Assembly (NCBI GenBank): GCA_024138025.1
Contig: JAMXBD010000692.1
Span: forward strand, 372,001-436,000
Direction of reading: 5' to 3'
DNA: 64,000 nucleotides
Source: Combretum micranthum
Lineage: Eukaryota > Streptophyta > Magnoliopsida > Myrtales > Combretaceae
A model generated the notes under the pieces. The model made no database searches and was not told the origin of the DNA. It saw only the letters and a program-made list of their open reading frames with translations. Positions within the stretch are counted from its first letter, which is position 1, and the number at the start of each line of letters is the position of its first letter. Made by a program: the position numbers and the translations under genes. Below, in pieces: positions 37,343 through 51,000 of this stretch.

Positions 37343-38794
37343 ATAACTGTAAGCCCCGGAAAATTTCAATAAATAATTTTAAGATAAACTTCGAAATAAA
37401 CCCTAAAAATCACTCCAAATTAAAACCAATTTCAACTAGTCCAAAAACACGAACGAATTCATAAACTTCTTAATCTTGAGAAAATGAAAATCTTTAAAAA
37501 TAAAATAAGAACACAGTGGTCTTCAAATTCAAAACCATGACGTACGAAAAATTCCATATTTAACTCCGACTTATAAAATCGGGTAATATAAAGCCCAAAA
37601 ACAAACTATTAAAAAGTAAATAATGATTGACCTTCGAAAATAAAACTCAATTTAAGAATTCGAAAATATTAATAGATATTAAATACTTACAAAAATAAAA
37701 TTTAAAAATAAATTTCTCAAATTAAATATGTTGTATAAACATAAATATCAGTTTCCAAATTGCAAAGGTCTAAACTGGAAAATCACCCGGAAACCCTAAC
37801 CGGAATACAATAGTAAGTCCGGCAACTAGCCCCTAACCCTAGAGGCCGAGATGTAGTTTAAATATGTAGAATAGCTCATAGTAATATGAGTTTGTTTAAA
37901 AATATCATATTGGTAAATTTTTGACCTATTTCGAACCCGTTCGGATACAGACTTCGAAAAGCGTGTCCGGGGCTCGAGATATCAAAATATACCAATAGTA
38001 CTTTAGACTCGTAATTTCATAAGATTTCTAAATATATCAGTTATATAATTTTTCGGGTTATAAAAGTTACAGTTATAACCTTTTTATCGTATTTCCATTA
38101 TTACCGGTAATTGATTAGTCTTTTGCACTATTCATTTTTATTTCATTACAAAATTTTATTATTCTTATAAAGTCTTATATTTTTAGATAAATATTTTATA
38201 TGTTATAGAAAATTTTGTTTTTCTAAAATTTAGTTCGTTTCGGGTCTTTACGGGATCAGATTCTGTTTAAGACCCGATACTAAAAATAAAATAAATTAAT
38301 TTAATAATTGAAAAATATTTTTATTTTCATAAAATAATTTTTTAGAATTTTTCGGGTTATAAAAATATTATTTATAGCCCATATCGCGTATTTTGATCAT
38401 ACCGGTAACATATTTATTAAAATACTAAAATAATTCAAATAATTATTTAATTTTAATTATGAAAAATCTGCTACAATTATTTGGAATAAATTTCTAATTT
38501 TATTTTATTTTTATTAATAAAGTACTTTACAACCCATACCTTCAAGTACACCTTACACATATCACTTCATTTTCACTTCAATCTTTCTACACATTATCCC
38601 ACAATTGATGGCAGATTTTTGACCCTATTTATGGCTGCCATTGTCCTTTATCCACTCATATTTTGACTAAAATTAATTATATTTCAATCCTTTTTCAAAA
38701 AGTTACATTACACATTAATTACACAATTTAATTCAAGTCAAATTTCAACAATTCCTCTCTCTTTCTCTCCCCATTTCCACGTGTAGCCGCCACC

Positions 38795-38795
<1 letters not shown>

Positions 38796-38833
<38 letters not shown>
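38796..38833 (+). repeat. Poly-C run of 38 bases
   Basis: An uninterrupted run of 38 cytosines follows GCCGCCACCA in the leader-like part of the giant LTR. Such a run is rare in AT-rich plant DNA and prone to length error in sequencing. Confidence 0.9.
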
Positions 38834-39479
38834 TTGGCTGCTTGTTTATTTTTTTTCTCTTCATTCATTTAAAAAACACATTTCTCTCTCTCCTTCATTT
38901 ACTCCTTCTTCCCTCTTTTATTCCTTAGCTTTTTCTCTCTCTTTTTCCTCTTCATTTTGTTCTTGTTTCTTACCATAACCAAGCTGCCCCCATTCCATTC
39001 TTGAGCCTCCATGCATATTCCTTGAAGATTTTTAAGCAAATCTTCATCTCAAAGCCTCCATAGGTGATATAGGTAAAGTGTAATGAAGGTTTCATGCATC
39101 AAATGACCTTCCATAAGCTTAAAAGCTTAGGATGATGATGCCAAAAATGAAACACTCTCTTCTCCACTTTTATTATCTTGTATTATAATGATTTTCTTGT
39201 TTAAAGTTGATATATATTGTAGATCTAACTTTTTGTAGCTTTGATTTTCGTTTATGCCATAGATCTTGCTATTTAAGTTGTTATTTTTGTTATTTCTTAT
39301 GATTTATGCATAGATCTATCATCCACATGTATTCATGCACTTATGACTAGTTTAGAAAACTAGATCTAGAGTTTTGGTTCATGAATGCATTAGACTTTGT
39401 TTTATGTTCATAAACAACTTGTAGTAGCATGATGATAGTAGAAATGTTTTAGAAAACTCAAGATCTATTTTATTTCAAC

Positions 39480-40560
39480 CAAAATAATTTTTGAAAATTC
39501 GGATGGAAATGGGACCATATTTAGAAAAGTGATTTTTCAACTTCAAAATGTATATTTTTCATTTAAAATAAAGGGCTTAGGGTATAGATACCATAAATGA
39601 AAGATTTTGATAAGTGAAGTTTAGATCTATGAGTTTAAAGTTTGTTTTCATGGGTTTCATCTAGGTGTATGTTCATATTATGTGTAGATCTTAGATTTGA
39701 ACTTGAACAAAATTTGTGAAATTCGTATTTTGACAAGACCAATATTTAAAAACCACTTTCCAAGTGTCAAAATGTAACTTTTTCTTAAGAAAATGAAGGC
39801 TTAATATATGAATACCATCAAGACTTCTTTTTACAAGAATCTAATGTGATTTTCAAAAGTTATTTTCCAAATAAAAATTTCATTTTCGGATTTTGGCCAA
39901 GGCCTATTTTAAAAACATGTTTTCCAACTCAAAAATGAAGTTTTTATTTAAGAAATGAAAGGCTCTTAGGATAGGATATGTAAGGAATGGATTTTCATGA
40001 GCTTAGATAGATTTTATCAAAAGATATAACCAAAAATGAATTTTGTAAATTCGGATCCCAACCAAGACCAATTTTTAGAACCCATGTATCAACTCCAAAA
40101 CTCATGTTTTATGTGAAAAATAAAGTATATAGGTAATAGATATCATTAAGCAATGATTTTTACAAGTTAAAATGAGTTTAGGCATGAGTAAGGTGTTAAA
40201 CAAGTAATGGAATTAAAATGAAAAATTTGAGTTAGTGATCAATTGTCAAATTCGTAATTTGAGATGATGCATAAGTAATCACTTAGTAATTGAGCTCAAA
40301 TTGCAAGTTTTATGTGTTAAATGAAGTCCTTAGGTAATTGATATAGTAAAGCCTTAAATTTTAATGCTTTAGACAAGTTTTCCCCAAATGAATCATTCAA
40401 AAAGTGGATTTTCTACAATTCGGATTTTTGAGTAAATCATATTGGAAAACATATTTACAAAGTGTAAAATGGGAATTTTTATATAGAAATGAAGGTCATA
40501 AGTAGTATATACAATGAAGACTCAATTTTGACAAAAATAATTATATTTTCTTAAGTAACA
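39480..40560 (+). repeat. Degenerate ~170-235 bp tandem repeats inside the giant LTR
   Basis: Six diverged units can be followed by recurring words in the same order: AATTCGGAT or AATTCGTAT, then CAAGACCAAT-like, then a CAACTCAAAATG-like block, then ATGAAGGCTTA and ATAGATATCAT-like. Unit starts are near 39488, 39720, 39886, 40055, 40250 and 40417. The reverse copy of this LTR shows similar recurrence at about 21700-22650. Confidence 0.5.
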
Positions 40561-42218
40561 AATCCAAAACAAATGGAAATGATAAAAGTTAGAAAACTAG
40601 ATTTCTCATAAGTAAGTTGTCATTATGGTCTTGCAAAATAAAAAGCTATAAAATTTTCTTTTAGCAAAATCATCAAGATCATGCATGCAATAGGCTCATC
40701 TCATGTCATTCATGTTAGGAAATCACTCATATTGCATGTATAGTTAAGTTATATAGTAGGAACATTTCAAACATTTACAAAACTATTTTTCGGAAATTGA
40801 AATTGTTGCTGCCCTAATCTGATCCGAACTTTTCAAAGCTTCAAAATTTTCAAAACTTGAAAATGATATTAGAAATAGATAGATCTTTCGAAGTAGATAG
40901 AAATCGATATACAATTTGCGAGATTCCGAGTTAAAATGACCAAGTTATGGCCGTTTTAAGTTGGAATTCCTCTTAGGACGCGAATTGCGAATTTGATAGT
41001 TTGAATGAGATAGTTTGGATTAGTTAAGTGATGAAATACTTATTAGAGTATTTCTTCCTTTTTAGGAGACCCCGAGATCGACGATTCCCTACCACCGGAT
41101 TATTATTACTAGAAGACCGGTGATCCAATGGCCGAGTGAGTTTTCTCCTTGTTTTGTTACCTTGATTGTGATTGTAGTTAGTTGCATTAGAATTATAGGA
41201 ACAAGATAAAAATCGATATGAATGGGGATGGGATATATGATGAGACTGATGAATGTGTGCCAAAGAATACTAAAGCATATCGAAATCCCGATTTGATTGG
41301 ATAACTGCACCGTTCATATTATTTCTGTTATATGTGTGATATTGATTGGTCACTCTAAAGAATGTATAAATATTTTTGACCTAAGCAAAAATTAAATTGG
41401 TCATGCATCGCATTGGACATATTGCATTTGGTAGCATGCTACTCCTACGCAGGTCGATCGGTATGGTCCGTGGATGACTCGTTTGGATAACGAACCCGGT
41501 GCCAGAGCTCATTCAGGGTACTAAGGCGCATGTGGATGCATTCTTGGATGAGCCTAGCCGAGTCGAGTGCTAAGAGCCGAGGGCTTGGGGACTAGATGCG
41601 GTCGTGTAGACTCAATACCATTCCTTCCTAACCCAAGATACGGAGGGCGTAAATCCGTTCTGTGTGTGGGTTCCGGATACCCACGCATAATTGCTTGCTC
41701 ACGTGTTTGTTCATGCATAGCATATGATTGACTAATACTTGTTTGTTATGGTACGGAATTAAGGGAATTCTCACTAAGCTAGTGTAGCTTATACCCCAAT
41801 AGTTGTTTAAATGAACAGGTTATCTCAAGAATGCAAGGTGGGGACCGAATTGGTTGGAGCGGGAATGACTTTGGGATTTCGGCAAGGAATACGAATGTTT
41901 GAAGTTATCTGCTAGTTTTAGATTTGTCTTGTAATAGTTTATTAGGGAAGCTGTGGATGAATGTAATTGGAGTTGAATGATTTGTATTTTGAAGTGTAGT
42001 GATTTGCATATGAAGTATAGTAAATTTGTATTTCCTTTACATTGTTACTCAAGCTATATCAACGTAAAATGTATTACTCTCGATGAGTCTCCTCCATGTG
42101 TTAGACGCCTTGTACATAGTATGGAAGCCTTCGAGTGACTAGGTGGTCATTCTTAGGCTTTAATATTGCGTACGGCGGACTGCCACGTTTAGGGTACCCT
42201 TCGGGGCGTGACAATAAC

Positions 42219-43608
42219 TTCCAATGATTTTCTAACACATGGGTATTTGGTGGTGGTTATTTTGAAAACTACCCACTACATTATCTATATGTTAGAAAAT
42301 AATTAGAAGTTACACACCACGTATACATCCATGTGGCATGTATCAACCACTCAAGATTTTTCTGTATTTGAGTCATTTTGAGTCTTGGATGTAAAAGTTG
42401 CAATGTTGTGACTCGCCCAAACATATATCATACCAAATATATATATATTGCATTTCATTTGTATGGCTTGCATATGTTTGATTGTTTGACATCTATATGT
42501 GCATATATAATATAATAATTGTTGTCAATAGCCCTTATTGTTCAGTAGTATTACCTTTAAACTACTAAATGATATGATTCATATTCAAATCTTCAATCTC
42601 CTATTTAGTAGAAAAAATATAATATTTGCCAGTCTTTTTGCTTATCGTAGGTAATTGCATCTTTTTTTATTGTTGTTGTTTTTTTCTAAGCCTTGCATAT
42701 TTGTATTAATTATGAATATGCCACATATTGATATATCCTTTGCACTAAAAGACAGTCATGATAACTATATAATTTTATATAAGGCTGACCATAGAATCAA
42801 AACAACCCAAATCGAAAATAGAACCGAATCAAACTTAACCATAAAAAGTGATTTTTTTATATTTCGGTTTGGTTCAAAAAGAGTCTAAACTGTTACGATT
42901 CAGCTTGAGAGATCAAGCCAAACCAAACTATTTGAACCCAAATTGAATCGTTCATATTAAAAGAAATGAAAAAAAGAGCAATTTTATTTATTTTAACTCT
43001 TAAACATTATCTATTAGGGTCACATATGACATTTTGCTCTAATATCATGTATGTATTTAGTATGTTAGAATAAAAATGAAATGAAATTGTAATTCTAAAT
43101 GATAATACCATTCCTATGATATAAATGTTGATTTTGTACCATATATGTATGTTTGTATGAAAAACAATATTTAGATGTATTTTTTAAAGGGACTTGAGTA
43201 AAATTTCAATTTGTAGATTTATTAGAAGAAATTGTGATTCCATTCTAATTTATGAAATGTAAATTACATTTTTAACCATATTAATATTATTTATAAATAT
43301 AAATGTTGTATATATACATTGTATTATATATTTTACATAATACATCATTAAGTGTATTATATATCTAATAATATTGAATAAATAATCTTTTACTCGTTTG
43401 AAAAAATATAGAATAGGCTTTTAATTCCTCAATATAAAACATAAGTTTTTGATACTTACACATCGCTTTGAGACACCAATTGTTTTTTCTATAAATCTTT
43501 TCTAAAAATAATAGAATAAATTTCCATAAATCATGATGTCCTTGATTATTATTTTCAAAATCTTTTATGTATAAGGCCAACAAAAAAAAAAAAATTCTTT
43601 TCTGTGTA
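42219..43608. other. Intergenic DNA with GGTTCGG-type repeat, left part
   Basis: No gene is visible. At about 42780-42960, words such as AACCGAATC, CGGTTTGGTTC and GCCAAACCAAAC recur, a style seen in the ends of small plant DNA transposons. A comparable patch lies right of the solo LTRs at 47515-47680, so both may be the ends of one element split by those insertions. Termini and TSD could not be fixed. Confidence 0.35.
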
Positions 43609-43613
43609 CAACC

Positions 43614-46600
43614 TGTAATATAAAGATAAATAAATTATAAAGAAGGGCAAATATGTCATTTGATATAAAATAATGGGGTTTTATGATCAACAAGTATAGA
43701 AATAAATTATTCAGAAGGGTAAGGAATGTCATATGCTGTTAAATAAGATGGCAAAATAGTCCATTCAAATCAAATAATAAAGAATGACAATGAATGTGAT
43801 ACGCTAATAAATAAAAGGGTTTTGATGGAGATGTAATAAATCATAAAGAAGGACAATAAATGAAATATTTAAAATTAGGTTTTCCCAAAGCCTATAAATA
43901 TCCCCTTAACCCTTTTGTTCCCTCCTCACAACTCTTCCTCAGTCAAAAACCTAGTTAAGTGGGTTTCTACTCTAGTCTTTTTCAATTAATCATTTACGGT
44001 TATCTTTCTTATAAGGTTCTTTTCATATGTGTAAAGACCTGACCTATTTAATCCTAAAACTAAACAAGTCAAGTCCCTAATCACATATAATATTTTTCAT
44101 ATTATGTGTAAGGTTGTCATAAAACTACTTGTTTATGTTGATTGTTTGTTTAATACCACTATACCTTCAAATTTAAAAAACTTTTTAAAACAAAGATTGC
44201 TTACAAGAGTAATCTAACGCAACTTGAATTACCTCAATCGGAGGTTAGATGAAAAAGTTATGGACAATTTACCAACAAGCTATGAAACAGGGGAAAATCC
44301 ACTACCTAGTACACCACCGTGCTTGGTGGTGTAGGGCACTAAAAAGTGACCCGAGAGCAATTTTTTTAAGGTTATATAACCTACACAACCACCTACACGC
44401 CCAAGGTGGGGCAGAGGTTAAAAAAAATGACCCGATAGCTTATTTTGATCAATACAAGCTTGTACACACCCATGTATAAAGTGGTGCTGATCTAGAAAAA
44501 TCTTTTTGACAGCAAACACGCATTTTCGATGATTCTTTTACACAATATATCAACTTTTACACATTCAAACTCTCTTCAAAACACATAGTAAGCTTCCTAC
44601 TACTTGGTGTATGAACTTAAGATTATCCATTCACTTCCAACTCCTCAAACAACATAAATATCACTTCAAATTCTACTTCTAACATTTTCAAGCATTCCTC
44701 CACCCTTCACATAGCTTCCACCTACCCAACATACACTTCAAGCTTTCCAATACTTCTTACTACTTCTAAAACACATATAACAAGTTCTAACAACATCAAG
44801 ACACAACCTAACATTCACTAACATATAAAACCACTCAAACTCATATGTGACATTGAAACTCATACTAACATGAACTCTATATCCATACCGAAAGAAAGAA
44901 CAAACAAAGAACTTATAAACTTTCATTAACTTACATGAAGAAGCTTTGGCTTAGAGAAAATATTTGAACCTAAGAGCTTGTTCTTGTTAAGGGTTTGGAG
45001 TGTATTGCTTGAAGAAAGAAGAAGAACAAAAGAAAGAAAAGAAATGTGATTTTCGGATGGATTTTTGCTGCTATTTGAAAAGTATGTTTTTGATTAAAAT
45101 ATGGCTTATACTTATAAAAAATATTGACTTTTGGGGGCTGCCATGGGTTGGGCTTTACTTGGCATAAATTGGGCTTATTTTGGGCTCAAAATTGGCTTAA
45201 GTATGGGCTTGGAATTCGACAAAATTTCTCTACATTTTATCTCAACTCTAGGCTTTAATTAACAAAATCCAACACTACACATACACATTTAACCACTAAT
45301 TTACATTAACCAACACAATATTAATTTTATATATGTACTAAGACCAATTATACTCTACACATATATTTCTGCTAACAAGAACATATATATAACATATCAA
45401 ATTCTATTTCTACATATTCATCTCATAAATCAAACACTTTCAAACTTGATATTTAAAATTAAGAATACATCTACATGAAAATTAACTTATTAATCGAATT
45501 AGATCATTTCAATATGTTTGAAGGAGATTCAAGATCTAGTGAAGAAACCCTAAAGTGGATTTGGAGATTTGTGGTTTCAATTAAGATAAAGGTAAGATCT
45601 TTATTATAGTTTTGTGATTTCTAAGATTTATAGATTATAGGAATATAATTATAGCAATTAAGAATAGTTAATTAATTGTGTCAGAAGATTGATTGAATTG
45701 AGATCCTATTTCAAGCAAGATCTAGGTAAGTGTAGATCCATCCTATCTTTGTGATTTTAAAGATGTGATATTTTTCTAGTGGTTAGTTTATTAATGGAGA
45801 ATTATATGTATATTGAAGGAATTGTGGAAGAAACTAGGAATCTTTGAAGGAACTATGTTTGGAGATTTCATTAGATTGTGAACAAGATAAATAGGTGTGT
45901 TAAATTCTTATTGTGGATCTATGATTAGGGTTATAGATCTTTTGAATAGGATTATGGAAATTAGGGTTAGGGTTTAATTATGAATTTGCAATTGAAATTG
46001 ATTTGAGATATGTTGCTGATTAGGAAAATTTGTGAGATTTGAGTTTCTTTTCTGTTAAAAGTTATGTTGGTGAGATTGGAATTGAAAGTGAATCCATGTA
46101 CGACCTTACCTTGCTTGTAGTTTGTACGTGTAGGATTAGAGAAATAAATTGACCTAATTCTATCAGACCTTTTAATTTGATTTGCTACTTGTGCTTAGCT
46201 GCGGTTAGTAAAGACCATGCAGAGTATGATACTAACGCCGACAACCTGATGATCTTTATGTGGCGGTGTCTCGAGTGGAGTTGCACATGGATATGATTCC
46301 AATAGATTAGGGATTGTGCTAGCTTAATTGTGGTACACAACGGTGGGTGGATCGCATCCAACACCAATATATGTATATAAAAGTATTTTGGTATAAAACT
46401 TGCTTTATGGAGTCATGAGTTACCCCGGGTTTATGACTAGTTACAAATGGTTCTAAACCGTGTTGGTTGTTTGGCTAGATTAAAGATAAGAAATTGTGGT
46501 TGTTGCATTAGTTTTAGGGTTGCATGTGATTTATGTATATTGTATGATCATGCGTATTTATTTGTGGTATAGTGTACTAAGCGTTTTCGCTCACCCTTTT

Positions 46601-46986
46601 ATCTTTTTCAGGTATAGGTGATGATGATGTAGTATATGATCTGTCTAACTATGATATATTCATAGATCATGGGGATGGCGATAGTAGATTAGACTACCCA
46701 GCTGATGATCAGTAGATTTTTGGATATGGAAGTGAGCAAGGATAGTTATTGAGAACATATTGAGATTTAACATTTTAAAACTTTATGAAACTTGTTATTA
46801 GGTTTCTTTTGATTTAGATGATTTGAAGTTCTGGATTGTATAGTTTATGAGATTTTGATATGAGATTTTAAAGTATCCATTTATCAGAGTTTTGATGATT
46901 TGAAATGACAATGTGGAGCCTTAACGTGTTCTTAACAAGAGAATGATACGTGACGAGTTGTAATGCCTATAACTTAGGGCATTACA
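43614..46986 (+). mobile_element. Solo LTR (outer), interrupted by a second LTR
   Basis: It starts TGTAATATAAAG, ends GGGCATTACA and is flanked by the perfect duplication CAACC (43609-43613 and 46987-46991). Without the insert it is about 1.9 kb. A TATA box CCTATAAATATCCCC lies at about 43894-43908, followed by a CT-rich leader. Near 46580-46610 is a CGCTCACCC then TTTTTCAGG block resembling the 3' part of gypsy LTRs. There is no coding sequence. Confidence 0.75.
44030..45511 (-). mobile_element. Solo LTR (inner), nested in the outer LTR
   Basis: It spans TGTAAAGACC to GATCATTTCA with the perfect duplication ATATG on both sides (44025-44029 and 45512-45516). A TATA-like ATAAGTATAAGCC and a CT-rich leader can be read on the minus strand around 45120-44940, so minus orientation is favoured but not certain. 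It has no coding capacity. Confidence 0.7.
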
Positions 46987-46991
46987 CAACC

Positions 46992-47680
46992 CAAAAAAAG
47001 AAAAAAAATCTTTTCTATATGCTTTCCTATTTTATTTCATTGATTTTGAAACCTTCCCAAAACTATAGAAAATATTTTCATAAATTTTAGTTTCCTATTA
47101 TTATTATTTTCAAAACTTTCATAGTTTGTTTTCCTATTTTATTAATTTTAAATTCTTCCTAAAACTAGCAAACATGGATCAAATTTAAAATACAACGGTA
47201 TAATAAAGTTTAGAACATGCACTATCATTTAATTGGTATAACAAAAATTTAAATACATTATAAGAGAAGAATATTATGAATAAACATAAAATTAATGCAA
47301 AAGAATGATTTTCTTATTAGTTAGTGTTATAGATTTATCAAGAATATATGTTGCTTTAAATTCATATTGACAAATATTTTTAGGACGGGATAATAAGTAT
47401 ATATAAAATGATAAGTTACTTTAATTCTTCACAACATTTCTTATCTTAACATCTTTTTTTTTTCTTGGAAACCAAAATGACTATTAATATTATTTATTAG
47501 AATTAAATATTTTTAAAGGTGATTTGAACTGAACTGAATTGAACCAAACTAAACCGCATTTGAAGCTGTTTGATTCAAAACCCTCAACCATTAAAAGCGA
47601 TTCGATTTATTAAGGGTTTGAAACGAATTGTTTCAAATATGGTTTGATTCAATTCGATACCTACACCTCTAATTATATAT
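46992..47680. other. Intergenic DNA with GGTTCGG-type repeat, right part
   Basis: AT-rich DNA. Its last part (about 47515-47680) has recurring AACTGAACTG, GAACCAAAC and GATTCAATTCG words and ends near TACACCTCTAA. It may be the other end of the element that starts near 42780. Confidence 0.3.
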
Positions 47681-47690
47681 ATATATATAT

Positions 47691-47917
47691 TATTTATATA
47701 AATTGACATACCATCTTAAATTACTTGCAATCATTTATAATATAAGAATCATGATTACAAATGCCAATAATAATGGATCGAATCGAACCATGAATACCTC
47801 TAATTTGATATGTAATATATATTATTTATATAAATTGACATATCATCTCAAATAACTTGCAATCTTTTATAATATAAGAATCACCATTACAAATGCCAAT
47901 AATAGTGGACCGAACCG
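47691..47917 (+). repeat. Tandem duplication, period 132 bp, upstream of the permease gene
   Basis: TATTTATATAAATTGACATA begins at 47691 and a near-copy begins at 47823. Similarity continues through an AATATAAGAATCA block and ACAAATGCCAATAAT, then to GGATCGAATCGAAC versus GGACCGAACCGAA. The duplication lies about 130-360 bp before the permease start codon and so may include promoter sequence. Confidence 0.8.
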
Positions 47918-48048
47918 AAATAGTTGAATTGGTGGGGTCCGCTTTCCGAAATAGTTGGACTTGGATCCTATACTACTGTCCATTCATTTCCACAGCATTC
48001 TGCAGTCTCTCTCTCTTTCTCTCTCTAGTATTCATCCACTGATGAGTT

Positions 48049-51000
48049 ATGGGTGCAAGGTGGATTCAAATTTCGACATTGTCCATGCATCCGAGGAACC
48101 AACTGACTTCCGAGATAACAACGACGACAACACTCCTTCAAAACTTTCAACACAAACCGATAACATTAACAACATTATTAACATCAAGCTGCAGTTTCGC
48201 TATGTAAGATGCCACTTTTCATTCTCTCTTCTGCTACTATCTAGCTGTGTACATCCAATGTTCCTATTTGATCAACAAAGTTACCAAATAAAGTTATAAT
48301 TGGTTTTCAAAAGCCATGTCTCTTTCACAACCTTAATAAGATCATAAAAGAGTACAGAAGAAATTTGGTTCAATGTTGATTTGATTTTGGTTTAATAATG
48401 TTGAGTTAGAGCTTGAATTCGATCAAGTTTAATACTTTAGGCGTGGTTTTGACTTGAAGTAGTAGTCACCAAACTCGAATTTGACTTGATTAAGTCTATT
48501 TAATCTTGAATTGTTTAGAATATATATTCTTATTCTGATTATAATAATAAGATTAATATCTAAATTCAATTTGAGTTTGACTATTATTTATACTGGACTT
48601 GAGCTCGCCTAATGTTTATGCATGACTTGAGCTTGATTAGATTGTGCAGTTGAGTTGAGTCAATCATTATATAGCTTGAATTTAACTATTCTTGAGTCAA
48701 AGTCAAGTGGGGAGTAGTTTTGCTTATTTATAGCCACAAGTATTATTTAATGTTAATCGAGTTTGAGTCTAAAGTGGATCTTAATTTATTTTAATATCAT
48801 CAGGGGAAAAAAAAATTGTTGTTTAGATAACTCAAGTCTAAACAAGCTCAATATAGTTGAACTTTGGTTTGTATTGTTCACGAGCTCAAAATATTAACCT
48901 TCATCTAACTCGAGTCAAGCTAAAGCTCAGCACTACACTATCTCAACTCAATTTATTAACAGCCCTAGGAACATTATATTAACGTGGAATGGGTTGGTTT
49001 TGTTTCTTCCATGCAGTGGCAACAACAAACTTGGACTTACAAAGAGACAGTCAGTTTATAGAAAATGGAGATGTTTAGCATTGGAAGAAGAGAAACCAAG
49101 AAATAGTAGTGGCCTTAGTAGTGGTGGTAGCCTTGGCAAGTTGTTAGGAGAAGAAACGTCCAAGGACAAGAAGAAAGGAACTGTTGCTGGTGCAGTTGCT
49201 TTAATCATTGGTACTAGCATTGGTTCTGGAATTCTTGCATTACCCAAGAAGGCATCTCCAGCAGTAAGACCAAACCATAAAGAGTTATCGTTTGTTTTGA
49301 TTCATGGATTTTAATTGCTTCCTATATTTCAAGTATGATTTGGAGGGAAGACTTAGTACACCAATGAGGCTGTAACTTTGAAGAAAAATGTTGATAGGCC
49401 TTGAAGATTGTGCAAATAAGGTGCTTAATACTGTAGAATGCTTCAACTAAGTCCTTTTCATTATGATGTTAGTGAAAATGTGAAACGATATTAATGAGTC
49501 GGAGCAATAGGGTTCACCATAATTTGTGCATCACAAGATAAAAAATTTATCGCATTGCAAACTCTATTCACCGAATGTAGGTAGGATATGGGTTTTAGTT
49601 TAATGGATCTTGTTAATAAATGTCCTGACACATCTTAAGAAACTATGAATTCCATAAAAAAGCAAGATGATGGAAAGGGGAAACGCTATCTTTTCTTTCA
49701 TCTCCCAATGCTTAGTTGCCTCTTTGAATTGATTATTTATGGTAAAGGGCTTATTTATCTAATTAGCAAAATTTAGGGGCCTAATTGCATTTGCTTCAAA
49801 GTTTTTAGGGGTTTTTTGTGTATCTTATGTTTGAGAGTGTTACATAGATTGAGTTGCAAATGGTACTTTTTCCTTTTTGCATTCACAAACAGTGTTCTTC
49901 CAATGAATTTTTGTTGCTTTGGACCTCCGAAAGTATATGTAAAAAAAATCAGAAGGAAATGGTGTCCAAAATAACAAAAGAAATCAAGACAATAGTTTGG
50001 CTTTACAAATGATTGTAGAGAAGTAGGAGGAAGTAAAAGCTTCTTTTAGTGTTTGGAGTGTGTCCTTATTTATGATCCAATTGCTGAAAGAACCAATTGA
50101 TTTTATCATGAGCTTGAGTTCTCCTCATTCAGTAACCGGTCCATGCCAGCATAATTTTGTAGAACAATTATGTTGAAATGATCATCCGGATTTTCTTAAA
50201 TTTATGGCTTTAATGTGTTATGCTGTTGTAAATTTGATGGTTCATGTATTGCTGGCTGATAAATATCACATAAGAACTCATATAACAGCGGGAGGATTCC
50301 ACAAGACATTTGTCATGGCAATATGGATACATTTTGGAAGAATGCAATAATTAAATTACTACTGTCATTGTGATGATAGACAAACATGAGTTTGGGACAA
50401 TGCAGACTATATAGGTAATTGTTTTTTAGTACCATTTTCTTGAATTTGATTATATGCTAGAACTTGGCTAGTCAATCATTCTGAAATTCTATGACTTTCT
50501 AGCACCATACATACCGAGAAGAAAGATGTTCTTCCATTTTTTTTCACTAGTGCCAGTAATCATGTTTGGTGTACACCTTCTTTTGGTTTTGTTTTACAGG
50601 GAGTGATTCCAAGTTCCATTACAATGATCATATGTTGGGCTTTTCTCTTGATTGAAGCACTTTTACTAGCAGAAGTCAATGTGACCCTAAGGAAGAAAAG
50701 GATGAAGCCAGAATCTGAGGATGAATTAGAAGTTATATCTATCAGGACAATGGCTCAAGAGACTTTGGGGGGATGGGGAGGAAATTTTGCCGCTGTTACA
50801 TATGTTTTTTTGGGTTACACTGCGATGATTGCTTACTGTTCCAAGTCAGGGGAGATTCTTTTTCATTTGATCAATCTTCCATCCTCGTTTTTAGGTTTCC
50901 TTTTTACTATCCTCTTTGCAATGCTTATTTCACTAGGGGGGACTAAAGCCACTGATCAAGTAAATCAATGGCTAACTGCTTCTATGATAGGTAATATATC

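Larger units (their letters stand above)
37348..42213 (+). mobile_element. Giant solo LTR, family G, 4.9 kb
   Basis: It runs from TGTAAGCCCCGG to TTCGGGGCGTGACA and is flanked by the perfect duplication ATAAC (37343-37347 and 42214-42218). No protein domains are present. A CT-rich leader-like stretch at 38740-39060, after a TATTTATGG run near 38625, sets the orientation. A GC-richer block at 41440-41700 and a CTCACTAAGCTAG block near 41770 are typical in style of long gypsy LTRs. Lineage was not determined; a chromovirus such as Tekay is a guess. Confidence 0.75.

Noticed and set aside
41024..41310. Two overlapping minus-strand frames of 73-79 codons in the giant LTR
   Set aside because: They lie in a conserved LTR segment on the opposite strand with no recognisable domain; treated as chance.
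42780..47680. One DNA transposon spanning both GGTTCGG-like patches
   Set aside because: The two patches differ in detail, no inverted termini or duplication could be fixed, and such words are self-similar by nature. Kept only as low-confidence notes.
47955..48299. 114-codon frame beginning at 47955
   Set aside because: It overlaps permease exon 1 in another frame and cannot be joined in phase to exon 2; it is a shadow of the real exon.
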